The notes under the pieces were generated by a model. It saw only the letters and a program-made list of their open reading frames with translations, did not search any database and was not told where the DNA came from. A DNA stretch of 64,000 bases from Teredinibacter sp. KSP-S5-2. GTDB lineage: Bacteria > Pseudomonadota > Gammaproteobacteria > Pseudomonadales > Cellvibrionaceae. The stretch spans positions 2,416,001 through 2,480,000 of the forward strand of contig NZ_CP120416.1 in the NCBI RefSeq assembly GCF_032773895.1, given 5' to 3'. A program made the position numbers and the translations under genes. Of this stretch, positions 10,920-18,965 are shown one piece after another. How positions within the stretch are numbered: position 1 is the stretch's first letter; the number at the start of each line of letters is the position of its first letter.

Positions 10920-11108
10920 TTATGTTAAAGATGGACCAGACCAATTTTTTTCAATCCAGTCTAAGCATTCCTCCTTACCAGCAGGCCCCCTAACCACATC
11001 CCAGCCGATTGGAATTTCTTTTTCATCAGGCCAAATAGAATGATGGTTATTAATATTTTTAACCACGTAATATGATTCAAATGGATCGGAGTTTTTATAG
11101 TCACTCAT
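10920..11108 (-). CDS. MbtH-like NRPS chaperone
   Basis: 62-residue protein with the MbtH signature: SIWPDEKEIPIGW (residues 24-36), then ECLDWIEKNW (47-56). The spacing of the conserved tryptophans (26, 36, 51, 56) is as in the family. MbtH proteins bind adenylation domains and are often needed for their solubility and activity. Its position inside the NRPS operon, 28 bases upstream of the PLP gene, indicates it serves the adenylation domains encoded next to it. A start ATG at 11108 with an AGG-containing leader (TTGAGGTTTAAAT) supports the chosen start. Confidence 0.95.
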   Translation of the reverse strand: MSDYKNSDPFESYYVVKNINNHHSIWPDEKEIPIGWDVVRGPAGKEECLDWIEKNWSGPSLT

Positions 11109-11138
11109 ATTTAAACCTCAACAATTAAAATTGTATTT

Positions 11139-12470
11139 TTACTGAAAATCAATTATTTCTTTAAGCACTTTATCAATTACGCCATTGCTATTGTATAATT
11201 CAAAATTATCTCTCATTTTAAGCACGGCAGTTTTGTACCTTTCATCTCCGACGACTTTTTCTATTAACCTTGATACAGATTTAGTCGACACAACCCTTAT
11301 CCTTTCACCGAGACCATGAAATACCAACCTTGCGACACTTCCCGGCTGATCCGCATGCCTTGGAAATGCCAGCATTGGAACACCATGATGAATTGCCTCC
11401 TTAATTGACGTACCGCCACCATGCGTAACAAGAAGGCTAGATTTGCTTAAAATATTGTGCTGAGGAACACTTGTATTTATAGATATTCTCTTGCATATTT
11501 TTTTGCGTTTAGCTTTTAAGAGCTCAGTCGCCAACTCGTGGCAGGTCGATACAACAAGCCTAAGAGACTCATTATCTTCAACTGCATTTATAACGCATTC
11601 GTATAATTTTAATTTTTCCGAATCAAACTGAGTCGCAACAGTCCCTAAATGACAATAGATTAGTGGGCCATCTCCCTCAGGAAAAGCAAAACCCTTAGAG
11701 GAAGTAATCGCATCAACAATACAGGGACCAACAAAAAATGAATGCCCCTCTCTATAGCTTTTTCTTGGGAAATCAAATTCTTTTGCCTGAAACAGCAACT
11801 CGGGCACACTGTTAAAACACATATCATATGAGAAATATCGAACCCTATATTCATCTTTAATGGGAAATCCTACATTTTCAGCGATACGGAGCATAACAGT
11901 TCTATGAGATATTCCAGTCATCAGTTCCGAAACCAGGCATTGAAAACGATAAAGGAAATAGCCCAATTTCTGCTTAGCCCACTCATACCGAATACGGGCA
12001 ATCCCCAGTTTTGTATATTGAGGAATTAAATCACTATGAAATGGTGGCACTAACGGATCCGATTCTATAAGAGGCTTTGAGCTGAAAGATGCACACCTAA
12101 CACCAAGACGCCAAAAATACGGATAAAACATGAGCAAAAAAGGATCAAATATTATTAAGTCTGGTTTAATATCTGCCATCACCCTTTCAATACATTCATT
12201 AACCTTATTCAACCATAAATCTATCTCTCGACTTCTCGACATCTTAGGCAAAACTTTAAAATCGGGTTCATCAAACTCTGGGACAACAATTGCATCAAAC
12301 CCCATTTGTCGAATTTTATCTTCACTACCAATTGTAAAAAACTTTACATCAAACCCCAGGTCGAGCATTTTTTTTGCCGCGCCGACTACAGCATAGATAT
12401 GACCAAGATAATCACCAACAAAAAAAACAATCGTTTTTTTTATAGAATCATGAATACTTACTTGACTCAC
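11139..12470 (-). CDS. Family 1 (UGT/MGT-type) glycosyltransferase
   Basis: 443-residue GT-B fold enzyme. The C-terminal nucleotide-sugar site is clear: THGGGTS (about 347-353), then EAIHHGVPMLAFPRHADQP, the GT1 block that ends in D/E-Q. The N-terminal half begins with KKTIVFFVGDYLGH, a typical acceptor-side Rossmann strand. Enzymes of this type add sugars to macrolides, peptides or lipids. The start overlaps the stop of the peptidase gene by 4 bases (ATGA), so the two are translationally coupled. A role in glycosylating the NRPS product, perhaps as a self-protection step, is inferred from context. The acceptor and donor cannot be told from sequence. Confidence 0.88.
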   Translation of the reverse strand: MSQVSIHDSIKKTIVFFVGDYLGHIYAVVGAAKKMLDLGFDVKFFTIGSEDKIRQMGFDAIVVPEFDEPDFKVLPKMSRSREIDLWLNKVNECIERVMADIKPDLIIFDPFLLMFYPYFWRLGVRCASFSSKPLIESDPLVPPFHSDLIPQYTKLGIARIRYEWAKQKLGYFLYRFQCLVSELMTGISHRTVMLRIAENVGFPIKDEYRVRYFSYDMCFNSVPELLFQAKEFDFPRKSYREGHSFFVGPCIVDAITSSKGFAFPEGDGPLIYCHLGTVATQFDSEKLKLYECVINAVEDNESLRLVVSTCHELATELLKAKRKKICKRISINTSVPQHNILSKSSLLVTHGGGTSIKEAIHHGVPMLAFPRHADQPGSVARLVFHGLGERIRVVSTKSVSRLIEKVVGDERYKTAVLKMRDNFELYNSNGVIDKVLKEIIDFQ

Positions 12471-14416
12471 GACAGTTCCTTTTCCATACAGGAAAGTCTA
12501 TAAAAGATATAAGCGTATTCCTGAGCGATATCGGAACAGCGCTGATAGATACCTTGCCTTCCCAAATGTCCGGACTTAAAATCTATAACCATAATTAAAT
12601 CTTGAAAATTACAAACCGATCCTTTCAAACGTCTATACCAGTTAAAAACCTCAGTAAACCTGACTTGGGAATCAAAGGCACCGGATAAAATGTACATTGG
12701 AGAATATCTTTTTCGCGTTACATTTTGATAAGGAGAATATGCAGAAATATATTTGTGATCGTAGTCTTCTCTAGGATTTCCCCACTCCGAATATTCAGTG
12801 GTCGTACCCGGAGCATTTTCGTCAGACATAGTTCCCAACACATCTACAAACGGGCAACAAGCTAGAATACCTGCAAAGTCATGAGAGCTAGAATTCGCAA
12901 GCCAAGCCATAATTAATCCTCCAGCACTGTAACCTTTTGCAAATATTTTCTTTTGATCAACAAAATTATTGAATATAAGAAACTTAACTACAGAATCGAA
13001 ATCGACGAATGTATTAATTTTTTTTTCACGCTTCCCCTCCTCACTCCAGGCACCACCCCTTTCCCCTCCCCCTCTAACGTGGGCAATGATATAAACAACT
13101 CCTTTTTTTAATAAAGGTAATAATTCCTGGTTATAATCTGTTGAGAAATTAAGACCATATGCCCCATACGCACAAATTAACGCGGGAGCCTTACCATCCA
13201 ATACCACATCCTTGGCATGCACAATAGTCACAGGCACTAAAGACAAATCTTCTGATTTCACAAGGTATCGCTGACATACTAATCCCGACCTTTCATCCTG
13301 TGCCGAAAGCAAGTAACCTTGATTATGACAAGCTGTTTGAAAAGCAGTCCTATGGGACTCTGACTCTCCGGATAGAGACGAGATTCGAAAAAAAACTTCG
13401 TTTTTTTCAATATATAGAAAATGAGTATTTTCCTCCAATCGACAACTTCTAAACTCATCACAAACATTAAGATCACCAACTTCATATAGTCTAAAAAATA
13501 CCTGAGCATTTTCTATTAATTTTAAGACGATATAACTATCGTATATTTTTATGTCAATTAAACCTTGGCCGTCCTCAATGTCAAAATTAAGCTTTTTCCA
13601 TGAACCCCTTTTTTTTAAATCACAAAATCCCGAAATATGGTATACACTGACATCCATAGCTCCACGATTCTCTGACAACACCAAACCGGAATTAGAATGA
13701 TCAACCTGGTACTTTATGTTTTTAGCCTTACCGTCTAAAGTGGAAAATATACTTCCTTCTCCAGACAAACTAAGAGCATTGATTACATTTTCATATGTCG
13801 AACGACTTACAACCAATAAGTATTTTGAGTCAGATGTTATTTTAAAAGATAATTTATACCTACTATCCGTTTCCTCAAGCAGTACATCCCAGGAATCATC
13901 GTCAACGCTATATACGAGAACCGAACTCTCGCGAAAGCTGGGTATAGTTTTTTGGATTAAATACAACTTCCCACCCTCACCCCATACGGCCAGACCGCTT
14001 AGATTCGTGGCATCTATATTTTTAGTTTTCCCTGATATTAAATCACGTATAAACAACTCATAACATTCGTTCCCACACGTATCAGCTAACCAAAATATAT
14101 AACGCTTGCAGCGACTCAGCGCCCAACTACCAACACAAAAATAGGAATAATCTTGAGATTCTTGATTAAAATCTACGATTTTTCGATCCGTTTTGAGACA
14201 AAAAATCGATGAAAACTCACTCCCCCGAGAATACAACTCCTGCATAGTCATATGACCGGACTTTCGTTGATTAATCGATAGCTCCGTCAACTTAGTTAAT
14301 TCGCTTGAAAAATACCTGTAGTCATCCGCCCACAGACGTCTATGCTTATCCAGATTATCGAACTCGTATGCTAAATCGTCATCTGAAAAGTTCGCTTTAT
14401 GGAAACAAGGTGACAT
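12467..14416 (-). CDS. Prolyl oligopeptidase / oligopeptidase B family serine peptidase (S9A)
   Basis: 649 residues. The C-terminal alpha/beta-hydrolase domain carries the catalytic triad: Ser about 494 in GYSAGG, Asp about 581 in SGAFDSQV, His about 616 in SGHLGRQ. The family block AHVRGGGERG precedes it. The N-terminal half is a divergent beta-propeller, slightly shorter than in typical oligopeptidase B. No signal peptide, so it is probably cytoplasmic. Such enzymes cut, or more rarely transfer, small peptides and cannot take folded proteins. In this operon it may trim a peptide intermediate, remove a protecting piece or give self-resistance by cleaving the product; these are alternatives, none proven. 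It lies 35 bases downstream of the radical SAM gene. Confidence 0.9.
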   Translation of the reverse strand: MSPCFHKANFSDDDLAYEFDNLDKHRRLWADDYRYFSSELTKLTELSINQRKSGHMTMQELYSRGSEFSSIFCLKTDRKIVDFNQESQDYSYFCVGSWALSRCKRYIFWLADTCGNECYELFIRDLISGKTKNIDATNLSGLAVWGEGGKLYLIQKTIPSFRESSVLVYSVDDDSWDVLLEETDSRYKLSFKITSDSKYLLVVSRSTYENVINALSLSGEGSIFSTLDGKAKNIKYQVDHSNSGLVLSENRGAMDVSVYHISGFCDLKKRGSWKKLNFDIEDGQGLIDIKIYDSYIVLKLIENAQVFFRLYEVGDLNVCDEFRSCRLEENTHFLYIEKNEVFFRISSLSGESESHRTAFQTACHNQGYLLSAQDERSGLVCQRYLVKSEDLSLVPVTIVHAKDVVLDGKAPALICAYGAYGLNFSTDYNQELLPLLKKGVVYIIAHVRGGGERGGAWSEEGKREKKINTFVDFDSVVKFLIFNNFVDQKKIFAKGYSAGGLIMAWLANSSSHDFAGILACCPFVDVLGTMSDENAPGTTTEYSEWGNPREDYDHKYISAYSPYQNVTRKRYSPMYILSGAFDSQVRFTEVFNWYRRLKGSVCNFQDLIMVIDFKSGHLGRQGIYQRCSDIAQEYAYIFYRLSCMEKELS

Positions 14417-14451
14417 TTAAACTCCATAATCATGACAAAACGCTAGAAAAC

Positions 14452-15501
14452 TCATGTGGTCTCCAAGACCTTTATTAGCTTGGTTTCATTAGCCTGGAGA
14501 AGAACTGATTCCATCTTACTTCTCTCGCTATCAGATACTGCACCGAAATATCCCACGCCCAAACTTTTAGTATCAGTTTGATTTGTTCTAGCAATCTGCA
14601 TGTGTAAATAGTCTTCTTTGCATGAACAGATATCCCTTACGCGACATGGAGAGTACTCGCTCTGCCTCAAATTGAGCCTGAAATGCTCATCCAAAGCGGA
14701 ACCGAGCACATTATTGGGATCGCCCGCATAATAGGATCGACACGGGAACACATCCCCTTTACTAGAAATAAACACATAATCATGGCCAGCAGAACAAAGA
14801 AAACCCTTGGGCTTTAGGGAAGCAACAATTGCAGCCCGCTTAACATCAAGGTTTGAATTCAGCTCACCCAGTAACAATGACCGATCATCTTGAGAGACAG
14901 CGAAGTAATCCGTACCAGGATAAGCGTCATTGTAGTTATGCCCAAGATCAATATTTATATCGATCTCGTACTTTTTACATAGTTGGTTTAATTTGAGTAC
15001 TGAATCTTCGTTATCAGGGAACAGAAGTGAATTTACGATGACTTTCACGCCCTGATCTTTAGCGTATAAAGCTTGGTCAACAAATTCTTTTGGTGTTATC
15101 TCTGTATGGTGATGCGTCAACCACATACTTAGCTTTGTTAGATCAACCCCGCACTTGTTCTTTAAAAATGGCAACCTCTTTCTAATTAAAGAACCATTTG
15201 AAACTAACTCAACAAATCTAATATTTTCACTATGACTAATATATGCAACACCTTCAAGAAACTTTCTTGAAACCAAAGGCTCACCAATGGTTTGCAATCG
15301 TAAACCAATACTGTAACTCTGCTTTGACAGCCAAGAGAGAACCTTATCGAAGATAAAAGCTCCATCTTCTGTTTCCCACTCGCGATCATTTGTTCTCTTC
15401 CCCTGAAGATTTGGAACACCGCTAGCACAGTATGCACAATCAAAATTACATAAACTTAACCCGCATACGAACCATACATTGATACTTTTTTTTGATTCCA
15501 T
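14452..15501 (-). CDS. Radical SAM/SPASM-like enzyme
   Basis: First gene of the leftward operon. It carries the radical SAM cluster motif CNFDCAYC (CX3CX2C), a TIGEPL motif, and a cysteine-rich C-terminal part (FLCSAG, FPCRS, SPCRVRDICSC) resembling a SPASM or twitch auxiliary cluster. SPASM enzymes commonly modify peptides by C-C, C-S or C-O bond formation, epimerisation or tyrosine removal. I start it at ATG 15501, with AAGG 11 bases upstream. An in-frame TTG at 15522 would add seven residues but has no better ribosome site. No precursor-peptide gene was found nearby, so the substrate may be the NRPS product or a building block. Confidence 0.88.
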   Translation of the reverse strand: MESKKSINVWFVCGLSLCNFDCAYCASGVPNLQGKRTNDREWETEDGAFIFDKVLSWLSKQSYSIGLRLQTIGEPLVSRKFLEGVAYISHSENIRFVELVSNGSLIRKRLPFLKNKCGVDLTKLSMWLTHHHTEITPKEFVDQALYAKDQGVKVIVNSLLFPDNEDSVLKLNQLCKKYEIDINIDLGHNYNDAYPGTDYFAVSQDDRSLLLGELNSNLDVKRAAIVASLKPKGFLCSAGHDYVFISSKGDVFPCRSYYAGDPNNVLGSALDEHFRLNLRQSEYSPCRVRDICSCKEDYLHMQIARTNQTDTKSLGVGYFGAVSDSERSKMESVLLQANETKLIKVLETT

Positions 15502-15522
15502 GGGCAGAATAACCTTACTCAA

Positions 15523-15983
15523 ATATTTCTCGTTTATCTCTAACCATTAAAAAAACATACATCAAATTCGATAACAACCTAAATAGGTAGCATTTAAGAC
15601 ATCAAAAATGTACACAAACTCTAAAACCAAACTCAATGAGGTAGGAACCTACACATAATCTTTTAAGAAAATAAAAAAAAAAAGAAAACATTGTAGTTTT
15701 AGTTACTTTATTTGAACTGAACTGCATTTTTTGGCACAGATAACCCTTAACGTCATAATTAATATATTTCCGCGCCAACTATAGCCGAAGACAAATAAGA
15801 ACCACGTAAGTTTTACTCGACATTCGAATTACAATCATTTAATTTAGCGCCATAAAAATGTACATCCGACATATTTTTTTCTGGTGCAATAACAGATACT
15901 ACCCGTCACAAAATATATTAAAGACTTTCAACTCTTAATTTTTGTATGGTTATTTTCACATTATCTAGCTCGACAAATTAAAA
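15523..15983. promoter_or_regulatory. Divergent intergenic region between the two biosynthetic operons
   Basis: 460-base AT-rich stretch that must hold promoters for both the leftward NRPS operon and the rightward glycosylation/export operon. It has two copies of AAAAATGTACA, near 15604 and 15855, one close to each end. It also has a short palindrome GTAGG-AA-CCTAC at 15641-15652 and a long A-tract near 15675. No convincing -35/-10 pair stands out. Only very short open frames are present (16 and 19 codons), with no ribosome site, so I see no real gene here. Confidence 0.45.
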
Positions 15984-17663
15984 ATGACTTTAGTAAGATT
16001 AATTGCAAATACAAATTTGCCCATATATGAAAGGCTTCATAAGAGTCTTATTCAACAGACGCCTAATAGATCAGGAAAATGGGACGATATAGAGTTTACA
16101 TTCGAAGAAACTGGCGAATGCGATTATGCTGTGATATTAACGCCGCCGAGCTCTGACATTAAAGTAAGTTGCCCACCAGGTAGGCTATGGAATTTTATTC
16201 AACTTCAGCCTAACACAAAGAATAGAAATACGTATAGAGGTGATAAGAACGCGGATAGAATATATACCGTCGATGAAACATTAGTCGGTGACAAATACTT
16301 TCTAACACCAATGATTCTCCCCTGGAGGCTAAATAAAAACTTTGATCAATTAAAAAAAATGGAGAGGCCATTTAAACCCCACGACATTCTTATTATTGAT
16401 AACTTACCTTCATCAGTTGTTAGAGAAAATGTATTAAAAGACATAAGATACGACTTGAAAAAGCAGATTCCTGTGATCAATAAATTGAATAACTATCGGG
16501 AGATGGAAGATCAGCTATATAGACATAAGTACGCTCTAATTTTGGATGAGCCTACGACAAAACACTACTGGGGTGAGCATATCTCAGATATATTACTAAG
16601 TTGGACAATACCAATTGTTATAGGGCAGGAAAACATTCATGATTTCTTCCCCCCAGAATCAGTGATTCAAATTAACCCCGTGAATAATAATATATCAAAG
16701 ACAATAGAAAAAATTATTGATCATGATAAATGGGAAGCGAGGTCTTCAGCACTTTTACATGCTCGCCACCTAATTATGGAGAATTACCAACTTTTCCCAA
16801 GATTATGTGAAGAAATACACAAACATCGATCTTCAAAAGATAACATCTCCCGACATCCAGTTAACAGGCTAATTTTTTCAAATCCCCAGCCGGAGGGCAG
16901 GCTTCAAAAATTATCTGAGGATATTATCGGGGTAAGTAATACAAACTACATACTAAAAAATACTAAAAATTTGGTCAAACAAATTAATATTATAACCTCC
17001 AAACTTCTAAAACAAAACAAATGGTCTGTTTGTGTCGGAATAAAAAACAGAAACGAGATGCTGAATGAGTCCTTGAAAACTTGGCTAGAAGCTCGTTTTG
17101 TCGAAGAAATTATCATTGTGGACTGGAGTTCTGATGAAGACGTTATGGAAGTAGTCAACAAAAACAAGGATTCAAGAATAAAGGTTGCCAGAGTAAACGG
17201 AAAAGAAAAATATCACTATTCCGCAGTAAACAATCTAAAAGTTAGACTCTGTCGTAATGAACACATATTTATTACTGACAGTGACATTAAGATAATTGAT
17301 CCGAATTTTCTTTCGGATCACCGTCTTTCAAACGGACAATTTTATCATGGACACTGGACAGATCAACCACACACAACGGGATCCGTTCTAATAAGAAAGT
17401 CTGACTTTCTCAAAGTCAACGGCTACAACGAAAGCCTAACCTCCTATGGAGTTGAAGATCTCGACTTACAGGAGAGACTAAAAAAATCTGGGTTGAAAGG
17501 TCAAAGAATTAAGAAAAACTACATTCATCATATTCCACATCCTAGAGAACACAGAAAAAATCAACTTGATTCAGTTAAGAAAAACCGCCGTATAACCTCA
17601 GACAAACCGTGGACAGCTAACGAAAATATGGGCGAACATGAAATTACCTTTATTGAACTGTAA
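15984..17663 (+). CDS. Two-domain glycosyltransferase: GT10-like plus GT2/GT7C-like
   Basis: 559 residues. The N-terminal part (about 1-280) resembles alpha-1,3-fucosyltransferases of family GT10, with HYWGEHISD near residue 195 followed by a PIVIGQENIHDFFP-type block. The C-terminal part (about 340-559) is a GT-A domain starting NKWSVCVGIKNRNE, with the metal site TDSD (431-434) and a GT7-type acceptor segment VNGYNE...GVEDLDLQERL. The two halves could add two sugars in turn. Known bifunctional glycosyltransferases often polymerise repeats, but function here is inferred. It is the first gene of the rightward operon; the next gene follows after 53 bases. Confidence 0.82.
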   Translation: MTLVRLIANTNLPIYERLHKSLIQQTPNRSGKWDDIEFTFEETGECDYAVILTPPSSDIKVSCPPGRLWNFIQLQPNTKNRNTYRGDKNADRIYTVDETLVGDKYFLTPMILPWRLNKNFDQLKKMERPFKPHDILIIDNLPSSVVRENVLKDIRYDLKKQIPVINKLNNYREMEDQLYRHKYALILDEPTTKHYWGEHISDILLSWTIPIVIGQENIHDFFPPESVIQINPVNNNISKTIEKIIDHDKWEARSSALLHARHLIMENYQLFPRLCEEIHKHRSSKDNISRHPVNRLIFSNPQPEGRLQKLSEDIIGVSNTNYILKNTKNLVKQINIITSKLLKQNKWSVCVGIKNRNEMLNESLKTWLEARFVEEIIIVDWSSDEDVMEVVNKNKDSRIKVARVNGKEKYHYSAVNNLKVRLCRNEHIFITDSDIKIIDPNFLSDHRLSNGQFYHGHWTDQPHTTGSVLIRKSDFLKVNGYNESLTSYGVEDLDLQERLKKSGLKGQRIKKNYIHHIPHPREHRKNQLDSVKKNRRITSDKPWTANENMGEHEITFIEL

Positions 17664-17716
17664 CCATTACCCTATCCCGTAATATTATATTTACAACTAA
17701 ATAGCATAGTTAATAG

Positions 17717-18946
17717 ATGAAAAATAATTTTTTCCGCAAAGAAGCAGTAGATAATTTCTATTCCGAGAAGAATAGTAATTTAATTGAGGTGGAATCATTT
17801 TCGTCAAAAATAACCTTAATTGTTTTAGGTATAATTTCAAGCATATTTTTACTTATTATAATATTTATACCCTATTCAAACAAAGTTAAAGTCTCTGGGA
17901 TACTAGTCCCAGATAAAGGAATATCAAGGTTGTATTCCAAATCTTCAGGATTTATTAGTGAAATACATATAAATAAAGATGATTTAGTTGAAGCTGGGCA
18001 ATCAATACTTTCCATACGAATAAGCGGATCAACATCAGAAAGTGAAAACGAATACAAAGACAAACTCAAAAACCTAGAAAGCCAAAGATCAATAATATAT
18101 GAGCAGATAAAAGTTAACAATTTGAACACAGAAAAGAAATCGGAACGTGTAAAACAAGCTATAGAGGAAAGTCTTAGAAAGGTTGATGTACTAAAAACCG
18201 TATTAGAACTAAACAAGAAAAGCTATGCTTTAGCAAAAGATCAACTTAAGGCAGCTACCGTATCGAGAGACCATTTGGCCCCCTACCGCATAGCGGAAAT
18301 AGATTCAAACAAATCAATATATGAAACCAAATCGGAATTAATCTCAGTTGAGATTCACATAACCAATTTACTACGAGAAAAAGAGCAACTTGAAGCAGAG
18401 AATAAATTATCAAATCAAAAATATAATCTTAGATTAAGTGAAATTGAACAGTCAATTATTACGCTAAAATCACATTACCAATATGAAATTACATCTCCTA
18501 TTAAAGGAAAAATAATAGGCCTACAAGGAAATGTAGGAGACAGAATAAATGAACTAACTACCTTAGCCACGATTATACCTGAAAAATCGTCACTTATTGC
18601 TAAATTATTTGTTCCTGCAAATGGAATGGGGAATATTGGTATCGGGGACAGAGTAAAAGTTGCCTATTCAGCTTTTCCAAAAAACACCTATGGAATGTTT
18701 GACGGAACAATATCGGCATTAGGCGATACCGTGCTAAAAGAAAACGAAGTTCACACATTACTTTCATTACCCAAAGAACACTACTTCGTTTTTCATTGTG
18801 ATATAGATAGACAATCAATCAAGATAGAAGACAAATTATATAATTTAAAGCCAGGCATGGAGTTAACAGCCACAATTGTAACTGATAGAAGAAATATATT
18901 TTTTCGAACTTTTAAACCAATTATAGAGCTTCTGAAAAATATGTAA
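17717..18946 (+). CDS. HlyD-family membrane fusion protein
   Basis: 409 residues. One transmembrane helix near residues 32-52, a biotinyl/lipoyl-like half (LYSKSSGFISEIHINKDDLVEAGQSILSI split by a coiled coil from SPIKGKIIGLQGNVGDRI), a long alpha-helical hairpin around 100-260, and a beta-barrel C-terminus. This is the periplasmic adaptor of a type I secretion system. It pairs with the ABC exporter encoded 19 bases downstream. No outer-membrane TolC-type gene lies in the window, so a host TolC is probably used. Confidence 0.92.
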   Translation: MKNNFFRKEAVDNFYSEKNSNLIEVESFSSKITLIVLGIISSIFLLIIIFIPYSNKVKVSGILVPDKGISRLYSKSSGFISEIHINKDDLVEAGQSILSIRISGSTSESENEYKDKLKNLESQRSIIYEQIKVNNLNTEKKSERVKQAIEESLRKVDVLKTVLELNKKSYALAKDQLKAATVSRDHLAPYRIAEIDSNKSIYETKSELISVEIHITNLLREKEQLEAENKLSNQKYNLRLSEIEQSIITLKSHYQYEITSPIKGKIIGLQGNVGDRINELTTLATIIPEKSSLIAKLFVPANGMGNIGIGDRVKVAYSAFPKNTYGMFDGTISALGDTVLKENEVHTLLSLPKEHYFVFHCDIDRQSIKIEDKLYNLKPGMELTATIVTDRRNIFFRTFKPIIELLKNM

Positions 18947-18965
18947 CAAGGAATACAATTTAATC

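Noticed and set aside
15813-15872. 19-codon leftward frame with Cys and Asn, upstream of the radical SAM gene, as a precursor peptide
   Set aside because: No ribosome site, no leader or core pattern, and nearby AT-rich DNA yields such short frames by chance.
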